DNA of 64,000 nt from Prescottella equi. Its GTDB lineage: Bacteria > Actinomycetota > Actinomycetes > Mycobacteriales > Mycobacteriaceae. Shown in pieces: positions 1-7,928 of this stretch (positions are counted from its first letter, which is position 1; every line of letters begins with the position of its first letter). Under the pieces are notes generated by a model, which was not told where the DNA came from, did not search any database, and worked only from the letters and a program-made list of their open reading frames with translations. The stretch is from the NCBI RefSeq assembly GCF_002094305.1, contig NZ_LWTX01000004.1:310001-374000 (forward strand), given 5' to 3'. The translations under genes and the position numbers were made by a program.

Positions 1-920
1 GGACGGCGTCGGGCGTCCTCGAGGTGCGAGGCGCCGACATCCACAACCTCAGGGACGTCGACGTCGACATTCCGCTCGGGGTGCTCACCGTGGTCACCGG
101 CGTCGCCGGATCCGGAAAGAGCTCGCTCATCGGCGGCTCGGTGGTGGGCCGGGACGGTGTGGTCTCGATCGATCAGGGCGCGATCAAAGGCTCACGCCGC
201 AGCAACCCGGCCACGTACACGGGCCTGCTCGAGCCGATCCGCAAGGCATTCGCGAAGGCCAACGGCGTCAAGCCGGGCCTGTTCAGCGCCAACTCCGAGG
301 GCGCCTGCCCCAACTGCAACGGCGCCGGCGTCGTGTACTCGGACCTGGCGATGATGGCCGGTGTGTCCACCCCGTGCGAGGTGTGCGAGGGCAAGCGGTT
401 CCAGGCCGAAGTGCTCGACTACAAGTTCGGCGGCAAGGACATCAACGAGGTCCTCACCATGTCGGTGGCCCAGGCCGAGGAATTCTTCGGCGCCGGGGAC
501 GCGAAACTACCTGCCGCCCACAAGATCCTGGCACGTCTGGTGGACGTCGGGCTCGGCTACATCAAGATCGGTCAGCCGCTCACCACGCTGTCCGGCGGCG
601 AGCGCCAACGCCTCAAGCTCGCGACACATATGGGGGAGAAGGGCGACGTCTACATCCTCGACGAGCCGACGACCGGTCTGCATCTCGCCGACGTCGAGAA
701 TCTACTCGGCCTGCTGGACCGGCTCGTCGACTCCGGTAAGACGGTCATCGTCATCGAACATCACCAGGCTGTCATGGCCCACGCCGACTGGATCATCGAT
801 CTGGGTCCCGGCGCCGGCCACGACGGCGGCCGCATCGTCTTCGAGGGCACGCCCGCGGACCTCATCGCGGACCGTTCGACCCTCACCGGCAAGCATCTCG
901 CGGAGTACGTCGGTAGTTGA
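1..920 (+). CDS. UvrA-like excinuclease ATPase, 3' part
   Basis: The gene is open at the window edge; only the C-terminal half (about 306 residues) is present. What remains is the second ABC half of a UvrA-type ATPase: Walker A GVAGSGKSSL, a CPNC...CEVC zinc-finger insertion, signature SGGERQRLKLA, Walker B ILDEPTTGLHL and the switch histidine in VIEHH. UvrA proteins bind damaged DNA and load UvrB. The compact zinc module, GSVVGRDGVV-type spacing and ending soon after the nucleotide-binding core fit the shorter UvrA-like paralogues of actinobacteria (often linked to drug resistance) better than housekeeping uvrA. That assignment is inference, because the N-terminal half lies outside the window. 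Confidence 0.88.
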   Translation, partial: TASGVLEVRGADIHNLRDVDVDIPLGVLTVVTGVAGSGKSSLIGGSVVGRDGVVSIDQGAIKGSRRSNPATYTGLLEPIRKAFAKANGVKPGLFSANSEGACPNCNGAGVVYSDLAMMAGVSTPCEVCEGKRFQAEVLDYKFGGKDINEVLTMSVAQAEEFFGAGDAKLPAAHKILARLVDVGLGYIKIGQPLTTLSGGERQRLKLATHMGEKGDVYILDEPTTGLHLADVENLLGLLDRLVDSGKTVIVIEHHQAVMAHADWIIDLGPGAGHDGGRIVFEGTPADLIADRSTLTGKHLAEYVGS

Positions 921-931
921 GCATCCACGTC

Positions 932-970
932 CTACCCATCAATACGTCACCGTGACGTATTGATGGGTAG
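932..970. repeat. Perfect 39-nt palindrome after the uvrA-like gene
   Basis: Arms CTACCCATCAATACGTCAC (932-950) and its exact reverse complement (952-970) surround one base. It starts 12 nt after the stop codon. It may act as a terminator hairpin, but it is much less GC-rich than the other terminators here and has no U tract, so a protein-binding dyad is also possible. Confidence 0.7.
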
Positions 971-2072
971 CTACCGGGACGGCAGGAGAGCGCCCAGCGG
1001 ACGGGGTCGACCACCGGACGGCCCGCCGATGCGCCGCGAACTCGACTCGGCCGGCGCAAACGTGGCATGGCAATGGACGGCGAGGTCGACCGTCCCGAAG
1101 GATCGTCGGATCTCGACAGCCGGGCAGCATTGGCTACCCGGTGCGGCCACTCGGTGACGATGCCGGCTGCGCACGGCGCGCGCCTGCGATCCGCCCGGGC
1201 GTGCGTGCCGGACACCTGCAGCGCGCAGCCGACCACACGGCGGCACGGTTCGGTCACGCAGTTGCCATCAGGTCGATCCGGCTGCGCAGGCAGAATCGTG
1301 AAGTCCGGCGGGCTCATCCGCGATATTCATGCCGCGTTATCCCAGCTTCCCGTTTCGCCGATAATCCACATTATGTCAAGTAATCGAGATTCGGGGCTCT
1401 CCACGGGAGCCGGGTGGATCCTGATCGGCAACCGGTGCGGTCCAGCTTGCGCGCGCAGCGCCGGCCCACACACGCGGTCCGACGGACCCCGCGGGGATCC
1501 TGGCCTCCCGCGTGCACAACTGCGCGGGCGGGACGTCAACCTGCGCGCGGCGGCCCACCCACCGCGGGTCGGTGCCGCTCACCGGCGGCCCCGACGGCCA
1601 CCGACGCTCATGGCCCGATATCGCGCGCGCCCGAGTCGGCGGCGTCGCCCAGACGCCTGCGCTCTGCGACGACACCCGGCGAAAACGCGCCCGCGCACAA
1701 GCACGACATCGCGTACGCAATCCGCGCAGCGCACTCGCACCGGTCGCTGTACTGTGTCATGAGATCCGACCACGCTGCCCCGCCGGTTCCGGCGGACACC
1801 TCCACCACCGTCATGGATAATGACGAATATCCATGTTCGCGAAAAGGTTTCGCGATCCCCGACGTTTTGCGCCGGTTCACCCCGAGCGACCCGGATATCC
1901 ACCGTCCCGCTGGGCTGCGTCGCCGTGACGACGCCACATCCCGCTGCCTGCACGAACCCGCCCAAGCCCGCGGCCGCCGCCGATCCAGAAGTCGGCAGTG
2001 CACGTCCGCGGCCGAGTCCTCGGTCACTCCCCTCCCCGCTCGGCGCATACCCGGGGCGCCCCATGCCTCTCG
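971..2072. other. 1.1-kb stretch without a supported gene
   Basis: Open frames exist on both strands but none has a recognisable domain, a convincing ribosome-binding site or the codon pattern of the neighbours. Their translations are Arg/Pro/Ala-rich, as expected of non-coding high-GC DNA. There are locally AT-richer patches near 1320-1395 and 1740-1860. The second holds two adjacent inverted repeats. It could be gene remnants or an intergenic island scar. Confidence 0.5.
1812..1855. repeat. Two adjacent inverted repeats
   Basis: CATGGATA (1812-1819) is mirrored by TATCCATG (1828-1835), followed directly by TCGCGAAA (1837-1844) mirrored by TTTCGCGA (1848-1855). Both are perfect 8-bp arms with short spacers, inside the otherwise featureless region. 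Function unknown; operator or hairpin. Confidence 0.4.
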
Positions 2073-2306
2073 TCAGGCGCGGTCGACGAGTTGCTCGTGG
2101 CCGGCGGTTCGCGCGCAGTTCGCACAGCAGAAGATGCGGCTCTCGTCCTCCACGCCGTGCCCGAGGATCCGGCAGCCGCAGTGGGCGCACACCGGCGCCA
2201 TCGCGTGGGCGGCGCATTCGAAACTGTCGAACACTCCACGCCGGTCCCCCATCACCACCGTGAAGGTCTTGTCATAGTCGTTGCCGCACGTCTCACATTT
2301 CGCCAT
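2073..2306 (-). CDS. Metallothionein-like Cys-rich small protein
   Basis: A 77-residue protein starting MAKCETCGNDYDKTF. It has nine cysteines (about 4, 7, 31, 40, 43, 45, 60, 61, 64) and several histidines, arranged as CxxC, CxxCxC and CCxxC. This matches the small actinobacterial family annotated as prokaryotic metallothionein, or as hypothetical, and suggests Zn or other soft-metal binding in the cytosol. The frame stays open upstream for 34 codons, but the ATG at 2306 is preferred because the conserved family begins there. It stands alone, divergent from the recombinase gene. Whether it stores, buffers or senses metal cannot be read from sequence. Confidence 0.75.
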   Translation of the reverse strand: MAKCETCGNDYDKTFTVVMGDRRGVFDSFECAAHAMAPVCAHCGCRILGHGVEDESRIFCCANCARTAGHEQLVDRA

Positions 2307-2421
2307 CACACGCCTCCACCCGGGCCGCGCCCGACTGGCACCGTGCCGCCGGGGGCCCTGCACTTGTCGGGCTACCCGCAACCACCGCGCTCCATGCATC
2401 GGCGACACCGGCCGAGAACGA

Positions 2422-2460
2422 CGGAACCCCCGCCGCGATGAGTCTGCGGCGGGGGTTCCG
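2422..2460. terminator. Strong GC hairpin between divergent genes
   Basis: A 15-bp perfect stem (2422-2436 with 2446-2460) with a 9-nt loop. It lies upstream of both flanking genes (metallothionein-like on -, recombinase on +), so it terminates neither. It looks like the leftover terminator of a lost gene, or a bidirectional insulator. Confidence 0.55.
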
Positions 2461-2737
2461 GAAGTAGATGGTCAGGCACACGTCGGGGGGTGCGCCTGAC
2501 CTCCTTCAAAATATCCATACCGCGCGGTCAGGAAAAGGCGCAATGGGGTGAAATCGAGGGTGAAGCCTGCCCGTCCCGCGATCCGTCGTGCGCGAATTGT
2601 TCGCCGGGAAGCGAAGTTACGTCGTCCCCCGGCGTCGCCACTCGTTGTCGTAGCCTGCCGATAAGCTTGTTCGGACGCGAGCCCGCCCCCGGCTCCGCGC
2701 ACGACGCAGCCGCGGAAGGACATTGGAGCAGGCCCAC

Positions 2738-3763
2738 GTGAGCGACGATCGACGACTACTCGAGGCCTGGTTCGCCGAATTCCTGCTGCATCGCAGCACG
2801 GCGAAGCCGTCCCCGCACACCCTCAAGGCGTACCGCCAGGATTTCGCGGCGATCAGCGGGTTCCTCTCCGAACAGACCGGGGTGCCCGTATCCGCGTTGT
2901 CCGTGGAAGCGATCACCAAACCCTCCATGCAGCAGGCTTTCGCGTCGTTCGCCGCCACGCACGAGGTCGCGTCGATCCGCCGCTGCTGGTCCACTTGGAA
3001 CACGCTGTGCGACTACCTGTTCTCGATCGACACCATCGTGGCCAACCCGATGTCTGCGGTGCTGCGCCCGAAAGCCCCCAAACGCATCCCCAAGGCGTTG
3101 CCGGCGGACGCCGTCACGCGGCTCATCCAGACCTTGCAGGAAGACGACACCGACGGGGTCCGGCCGTGGGGCGAGCGGGACTTCGCCATCATCCTCACGG
3201 CTCTGCTGACGGGAATGCGGTCGTCGGAGCTGATCGCGGTCGATCTCGGCGACGTGCGCAGCGCTCCTGATCCGAGCGGTGGCTCGGCGCGCGTCATCCG
3301 GGTGCGAGGCAAGGGCAGCAAGGACCGTGTGGCAACCGCGGAGCCCGCCCTGGTGGCGACGCTCACCGGCTATCTGGAGTCGCGCATCGCGCGGTTCCCG
3401 GAGACCACGAAGCGCCGCGTGCCCTCGGGCGCCACGCCGTGGCAGCATTTCCGTTCCACCGATCCCCTGTTCGTCGGTGCGGACGGGACCCGGATCACTC
3501 GGGGCACACTGCAATACCGGGTGCTGCGCGCCTACCGCAGGGCCGGGATCAACGGTGAGCGCGCCAAGGGTGCGCTGACGCACCAGTTCCGGCACACGTT
3601 CGCCACCAACATGGCCGACGAGAACGTCAGCATCTTCACGCTCATGCGGATGCTCGGGCACGAGTCCATGAACACGACGCAGGTGTACACCGAGGGGGCG
3701 GGCACCGGCGTGCGCGAGGCCGCCGCCCGCAATCCCCTGTACCGGTTCCTCGATGGGGCCTGA
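2738..3763 (+). CDS. Tyrosine recombinase (XerC/D-like integrase)
   Basis: A 341-residue site-specific recombinase. An N-terminal SAM-like DNA-binding domain (about 5-100) is followed by the catalytic domain with all expected residues: Arg in GMRSSEL (161), Lys in GKGSKDR (about 195), HxxR in HQFRHTF (282/285), His in LGHES (308) and the nucleophile Tyr in QVYTEG (317). GTG at 2738 is chosen because GGAG lies 10 nt upstream; a TTG at 2723 would add five residues. No excisionase, relaxase or phage gene and no obvious tRNA attachment site is nearby, so it is an orphan integrase rather than part of a visible element. Chromosomal XerC/XerD are shorter (about 300), which argues against housekeeping dimer resolution. 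Confidence 0.88.
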   Translation: MSDDRRLLEAWFAEFLLHRSTAKPSPHTLKAYRQDFAAISGFLSEQTGVPVSALSVEAITKPSMQQAFASFAATHEVASIRRCWSTWNTLCDYLFSIDTIVANPMSAVLRPKAPKRIPKALPADAVTRLIQTLQEDDTDGVRPWGERDFAIILTALLTGMRSSELIAVDLGDVRSAPDPSGGSARVIRVRGKGSKDRVATAEPALVATLTGYLESRIARFPETTKRRVPSGATPWQHFRSTDPLFVGADGTRITRGTLQYRVLRAYRRAGINGERAKGALTHQFRHTFATNMADENVSIFTLMRMLGHESMNTTQVYTEGAGTGVREAAARNPLYRFLDGA

Positions 3764-4179
3764 CCGTTTGTTTTCACCGATTTCAGCTGTTCCGCCCTCA
3801 TCGGGTGCTTTTCCCTGAGACACTCGGACCGATCGTCCGGTTGCGGTATCCGCTACGCACGAGACGACCCGGAGCGGACAGGGCGTCCCGTTGAACGGGA
3901 CCACGCCGCCGTGTCGGCCAGCTGCTGCTCAGGCCCGCTACCAGGCAGTTTCCCCGTTTCCCCAGGTTCGCTGTGTTGCGCCGGTCACCCATCGGTCCCA
4001 CTCAGTGCACATCACTCCGATGCCCCCTCAGTGACGCGCCACACTCTGTGACCAACGGAACAGGACCAGCCCACCCACGGCCGCCGGAATCCGTGTAAAC
4101 GCGACGATCTCGCGGATTTTCGAATTCACGCAGCACAGCCCGGCATTCGGGCGAGTCAAGAGTCTGGACAACTACTTCA
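3764..4179. other. Intergenic gap with a 17-nt palindrome
   Basis: No gene is supported here. A perfect dyad GTCCCGTT-G-AACGGGAC at 3885-3901 is the only clear structure. It could be an operator for the downstream exporter or a weak hairpin; no repressor gene is adjacent. I see no tRNA or att-like direct repeat. Confidence 0.4.
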
Positions 4180-5640
4180 GTGACAGCTACTGCAGATACC
4201 CGCGGTCCGTCCGCGGTCCCCGCCGCCACGGGCCGTGGGCGGTACAACCGGCAGCGACCGGCTTGGGTGATCATCACCGTCCTCGTGTTGGTCGAGATCA
4301 TCAGCGCATTCGAGACGTCGATGGTGTACGCCGCCATCCCGACGTTCATCCGGGAGTTCCACAGCGACGCGGCCACGGTCGGCTGGGCCGTCACGGCGTT
4401 CCTCCTCGTCGCAGCCGCCTCGGCAGCGGTCTGCGGCCGCCTCGGCGACATGTACGGACGTGAGCGCGTCCTGGTCGTGCTCCTCGGCGCCGCCGCGATC
4501 GGTTCGTTCATCAGCGCGATCGGTGACAGCATCGGCAGCATCATCGTCGGCCGCGCCATCCAGGGCGTGGCAGGTGCGATCCTGCCGCTGTGCATCGGGC
4601 TTGCCCGCGAACACCTGCCGGCGAAGAAGGTTCCCGTCGCGATCGCGATCATCTCCGGTTCCGCGGTCGCGGCCGGATCGGCGTCCCTGCTCGTGGCCGG
4701 CGTCATGCTCGACCACGCCAGCTGGCACATGATCTTCGTCGTCGCCGCCGTGTACGCGGTGCTGGCGCTGCTCCTGGTGCTGTTCGTCCTGCCGTGGCGT
4801 CCGCCGACGGGCACCACGCAGAAGGTGGACTACCTCGGCACGATCGCGTTCGCGCCGGCCATCGCGGCGGTGCTGCTGGGTATCAACAAGTCCGGCGCGT
4901 GGGGTTGGACCGACATCAAGACCCTGGGTCTGATCATCGGTGGTCTCGTCGTCCTGGCGCTGTGGGTGCTGTGGGAGCTGCGGGTGACGGATCCGATCGT
5001 CAACGTGCGCCTGTTCACCGACCGCAAGGTCGCCCTGACGATGGTCGCGACCATGGCGATCGCGGTGGGCCCGATGGGTATCAGCACCATGATCATCCCG
5101 ATGATCCTGCAGTCGCCCACCACGGCGCCGTTCGGTCTCGGTATCTCGGCCACGAACGCCGGCTGGCTGTCGTTCATCGGCTCAATGTTCGGTTTCGTCT
5201 GCACCCCGCTCAGCGGACGCATCTCGCGGGCCGTGGGAGCTCGGGCCTCGATGCTGCTCGGCACGGCACTGTTCACGCTCGGCAGCGCGATGCTCATCGT
5301 CTTCCACGACTCGGTGGTCGGCATGGTGGCGATGATCATCACGGTCTCGGTCGCCACGGCGTTCGCCTACACGGCGTTGCCGAACCTGATCGTCGAAGCC
5401 GTCCCGGAGAGCAACACCAGCGAGGCGACCGGAACCAACTCGGTGTTGCGCACCGGTGGTCAGGGCATCGGCACCTCGATCGCGACGATGCTCCTGGCGT
5501 CGTCCGCGACTGCGGCCGGGGGCGTGGCGCCGACTGTCAGCGGCCTCAACACGGTGGCGACGATGATGGTCGTCCTGGGTCTGGTGACGTTCGGCTTCAC
5601 CTTCCTGATCCGCCGCGGCAGCGTCTTCAAGGACGCGTGA
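4180..5640 (+). CDS. MFS drug-efflux transporter (DHA2-type)
   Basis: A 486-residue major facilitator with about 14 predicted membrane segments, the size of the EmrB/QacA (DHA2) group that exports drugs using the proton gradient. Visible signatures are motif A GRLGDMYGRERV after helix 2 and a motif-C-like glycine-rich stretch GSAVAAGSASLLVAG in helix 5. The N-terminus (about 30 residues, Ala/Thr/Arg-rich) is cytosolic. The GTG start has no clear Shine-Dalgarno sequence. No regulator gene sits beside it. A 14-bp hairpin 20 nt after the stop ends transcription. Substrate is unknown. Confidence 0.9.
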   Translation: MTATADTRGPSAVPAATGRGRYNRQRPAWVIITVLVLVEIISAFETSMVYAAIPTFIREFHSDAATVGWAVTAFLLVAAASAAVCGRLGDMYGRERVLVVLLGAAAIGSFISAIGDSIGSIIVGRAIQGVAGAILPLCIGLAREHLPAKKVPVAIAIISGSAVAAGSASLLVAGVMLDHASWHMIFVVAAVYAVLALLLVLFVLPWRPPTGTTQKVDYLGTIAFAPAIAAVLLGINKSGAWGWTDIKTLGLIIGGLVVLALWVLWELRVTDPIVNVRLFTDRKVALTMVATMAIAVGPMGISTMIIPMILQSPTTAPFGLGISATNAGWLSFIGSMFGFVCTPLSGRISRAVGARASMLLGTALFTLGSAMLIVFHDSVVGMVAMIITVSVATAFAYTALPNLIVEAVPESNTSEATGTNSVLRTGGQGIGTSIATMLLASSATAAGGVAPTVSGLNTVATMMVVLGLVTFGFTFLIRRGSVFKDA

Positions 5641-5661
5641 CGCACAGGCTGTGACATTCCG

Positions 5662-5693
5662 CGATGGGCGGTGGGTTCTCCCACCGCCCATCG
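5662..5693 (+). terminator. Terminator after the MFS gene
   Basis: A 14-bp perfect stem CGATGGGCGGTGGG / CCCACCGCCCATCG (5662-5675, 5680-5693) with a TTCT loop, 21 nt after the MFS stop codon and ahead of the ndh promoter region. Confidence 0.85.
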
Positions 5694-5791
5694 TCGTATC
5701 CGGAGGTCCGCCGAGTTGGCAGGACGATGGACCGGGTGGCGGCTACGGTGACAAGAGACAGCACGTTTCGACGAGCTTCGAGGAGCGTGGG

Positions 5792-7165
5792 ATGAGCAAC
5801 CCCTCGGCACGACCCGGACGGCACCGAGTCGTCGTCATCGGATCCGGTTTCGGCGGCCTGTTCGCCACGCAGGCGCTCAAACGCGCGGACGTGGACATCA
5901 CCCTGGTCGCCAGAACCACCCATCATCTGTTCCAGCCCCTGCTGTACCAGGTGGCCACCGGCATCCTGTCGGTCGGCGACATCGCGCCGGCGACCCGGAT
6001 GGTGTTGCGGAAGCAGAAGAACGTCGAGGTACTGCTCGGCGACGTGGAGTCGATCGACCTCGCTGCAGGCAAGGTCACCTCCCGCCTGCTCGAACGCGAA
6101 ACCGTCACCGAGTTCGATTCGCTCATCGTGGCGGCGGGCGCCGGGCAGTCGTACTTCGGCAACGACCATTTCGCCGAGTTCGCACCGGGTATGAAGACGA
6201 TCGACGACGCGCTGGAGTTGCGCGGCCGCATCCTCGGCGCTTTCGAGCAGGCCGAGCTGTCCGACGATCCGGAGGAACGGCGTCGCCTGCTCACGTTCGT
6301 CGTGGTCGGTGCGGGGCCCACGGGCGTCGAGATGGCCGGCCAGATCGCCGAACTCGCGAACCGCACGCTGGCCGGAGCGTTCCGGCGGATCGATCCGCGT
6401 GACGCCCGGGTGATCCTCGTCGACGGCGCGCCGGCCGTGCTCCCCGTGTACGGCGGCAAGCTCAGCCGCAAGGCCGCCGAGCGCCTCGAGAAGCTCGGCG
6501 TGGAGATCCAGCTGAACGCGATGGTGACCAACGTCGACGTGAACGGGTTGGTCGTCAAGGACAAGGACGGCAACGAGACGCGGATCGAGGCCCAGTGCAA
6601 GGTGTGGTCGGCCGGCGTGCAGGCCAGTCCGCTGGGCCGACAGCTGGGCGAGCAGACGGGCGCGGAGGTCGATCGGGCCGGTCGCGTCCACGTCAATCCG
6701 GACCTGACGCTGCCGGGCTACCCGAACGTGTTCGTGATCGGCGACATGATGTCCCTCGACAAGCTGCCCGGCCTCGCCCAGGTCGCGATGCAGGGTGGCA
6801 AGTACGCGGCCAAGGAGATCCGGGCGGGGCTCGACGGAGCGCAACCGCAGGATCGACAGCCGTTCAAGTACTTCGACAAGGGGTCGATGGCGACGATCTC
6901 GCGGCACAGCGCCGTCGCCAAGGTCGGCAAGCTCGAGATCAGTGGCTTCATCGGCTGGATCATGTGGCTCGTGATCCATCTGATGTACCTGATCGGTTTC
7001 CGGAGTCGCTTGTCGACGGTGATCTCGTGGACGGTGAGTTTCCTCGGGCGCGGCCGCGCTCAGATGGCCTCGACCGAGCAGCAGGTGTTCGCGCGCAACG
7101 CGATCGACGTCCTGCAAGAGCAGAATCGAACGCGTCACGCGACCGAATCACGCGAAGCGGGCTGA
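5792..7165 (+). CDS. ndh: Type II NADH dehydrogenase (NDH-2)
   Basis: A 457-residue flavoprotein that passes electrons from NADH to menaquinone at the inner face of the membrane without pumping protons. FAD-binding GSGFGGL lies near residues 14-20 and a second Rossmann motif for NADH, GAGPTGVEMAGQ, near 170. The FAD-contacting VIGDMMSL is near 314. A C-terminal amphipathic/membrane helix (FIGWIMWLVIHLMYLIGF, about 385-402) is typical of actinobacterial NDH-2. The ATG at 5792 is chosen for GAGGAG ten bases upstream and because family homology starts there. It is convergent with the thioesterase, as the related genes lie close together in M. tuberculosis (Rv1847/Rv1854c, from memory). Confidence 0.95.
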   Translation: MSNPSARPGRHRVVVIGSGFGGLFATQALKRADVDITLVARTTHHLFQPLLYQVATGILSVGDIAPATRMVLRKQKNVEVLLGDVESIDLAAGKVTSRLLERETVTEFDSLIVAAGAGQSYFGNDHFAEFAPGMKTIDDALELRGRILGAFEQAELSDDPEERRRLLTFVVVGAGPTGVEMAGQIAELANRTLAGAFRRIDPRDARVILVDGAPAVLPVYGGKLSRKAAERLEKLGVEIQLNAMVTNVDVNGLVVKDKDGNETRIEAQCKVWSAGVQASPLGRQLGEQTGAEVDRAGRVHVNPDLTLPGYPNVFVIGDMMSLDKLPGLAQVAMQGGKYAAKEIRAGLDGAQPQDRQPFKYFDKGSMATISRHSAVAKVGKLEISGFIGWIMWLVIHLMYLIGFRSRLSTVISWTVSFLGRGRAQMASTEQQVFARNAIDVLQEQNRTRHATESREAG

Positions 7166-7176
7166 ATCCGCTCGGG

Positions 7177-7638
7177 TCACTTGCCGCCGAGCGCCGACGT
7201 CTCGGTGATGTTCTGCAGGCGCACCTGTCCGCGCGCCACGAGACGGTCCTGCTCGTCGGTGACGGTGACGGCCCACAGCTGCTGGGTCCGACCGCGGTGC
7301 ACGGGGTTCGCCTCGGCGTAGAGCGTGCCCTCGCGTGACGCGCGCAGGAAGTCGGTGTTGTTGTTGACACCGACGACGTGGCCCTTGTTGCCGAGCCAGA
7401 GGCTGGCGGCGATGCTGGCGACGGATTCGATCACTGCGCAGTGGACGCCGCCGTGCATGATGCCCCACGGCTGGTACAGCGCCGGGGTCACCTTCCACTG
7501 GGCGCGGACACGGTCCGCGGTCAGTTCGGTGAATTCGAGCCCGAGTGCCTCGCCGAAGCCCTTGTTCAGGAAGGCGTTCACCTCGGCGGGGTCGGATCCG
7601 TCGCTCAACCCCAGTGCCCGCTCTGCATCGCTCGCCAT
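7177..7638 (-). CDS. PaaI-family hotdog thioesterase
   Basis: A 153-residue single hotdog-fold protein. The motif GIMHGGVHCAVIES is the PaaI/4HBT catalytic loop and helix, where an acidic residue and the HGG turn activate water to cleave acyl-CoA. These enzymes work as tetramers in the cytosol. The ATG at 7638 has GGAG seven bases upstream; an in-frame ATG at 7650 is the alternative. It resembles M. tuberculosis Rv1847 in type and position. It lies downstream of, and co-oriented with, the predicted iron-responsive small RNA, but the intervening terminator suggests separate transcription. Its acyl substrate is unknown. Confidence 0.88.
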   Translation of the reverse strand: MASDAERALGLSDGSDPAEVNAFLNKGFGEALGLEFTELTADRVRAQWKVTPALYQPWGIMHGGVHCAVIESVASIAASLWLGNKGHVVGVNNNTDFLRASREGTLYAEANPVHRGRTQQLWAVTVTDEQDRLVARGQVRLQNITETSALGGK

Positions 7639-7782
7639 GACCTGCTCCATCGCTTCACACGGACGGCCCGAATACGGGCCGTCGACCGAATATGTACCTC
7701 GTCATAGTGATCCACCCGTGTCGAGGCCGCACGCGCGACCCGCCGGAGTCGGTGGCGATCCCCGGTCGGGGGCGTACCCGCA

Positions 7783-7887
7783 GACAAAAGATTCGGCGGG
7801 TTCCGCGCGTTGTGCGCGGAACCCGCCGAGGAAGGGACCGGGAGTCACTGCAGCCCTCAGGACTCCGGCACGGTCCAGCGTTTCGAT
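7783..7887 (-). ncRNA. Predicted iron-responsive small RNA (MrsI-like)
   Basis: The - strand holds a complete small transcription unit: -35 TTGCGA (7918-7923), an 18-nt spacer, -10 TATAAT (7894-7899), an expected start near 7887, and about 105 nt to a rho-independent terminator. The RNA can fold a 5' hairpin in two stacked 6-bp helices (7871-7876 with 7835-7840, and 7861-7866 with 7841-7846; 4-nt bulge, 14-nt apical loop). A single-stranded CCUUCCU, complementary to Shine-Dalgarno sequences, follows. It ends with a 15-bp hairpin and a UCUUUUG tail. A DtxR/IdeR-type iron box covers the spacer and -10. Layout, size and placement upstream of a Rv1847-type thioesterase match what I recall of mycobacterial MrsI (ncRv11846). 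No open frame of note lies inside. Confidence 0.72.
7794..7828 (-). terminator. Rho-independent terminator of the small RNA
   Basis: A 15-bp perfect GC-rich stem (7794-7808 with 7814-7828) with a 5-nt loop. On the - strand it is followed by AATCTTTTGTC, one of the few U-tract-like tails in the window. It closes the small RNA and shields the thioesterase gene. Confidence 0.85.
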
Positions 7888-7893
7888 GTCTCG

Positions 7894-7923
7894 ATTATAG
7901 GAAAGGCTGCCCTAATCTCGCAA
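7894..7923 (-). promoter_or_regulatory. Promoter with overlapping iron box (small RNA)
   Basis: TTGCGA-18 nt-TATAAT on the - strand. The iron box at 7897-7915 reads TTAGGGCAGCCTTTCCTAT on the - strand, with intact TTAGG and CCTA half-sites; 14 of 19 positions match the DtxR/IdeR consensus TTAGGTTAGSCTAACCTAA. A repressor bound here would block RNA polymerase, so transcription is expected under iron limitation. The -35 starts right after the stop codon of the gene at 7929. Confidence 0.75.
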
Positions 7924-7928
7924 CCCCT

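Noticed and set aside
1608-2048. 146-residue - strand frame in the empty region
   Set aside because: Contains some less biased sequence around residues 60-110 but no homologous family or good start; not enough to call a gene.
1414-2277. 287-residue + strand frame in the empty region
   Set aside because: Arg/Ser/Pro-rich low-complexity translation, overlaps the metallothionein-like gene on the other strand, no ribosome site or family.
2723-2737. TTG start five codons upstream for the recombinase
   Set aside because: The GGAG used as ribosome site for GTG 2738 lies inside this extension, and TTG starts are not otherwise needed in the window.
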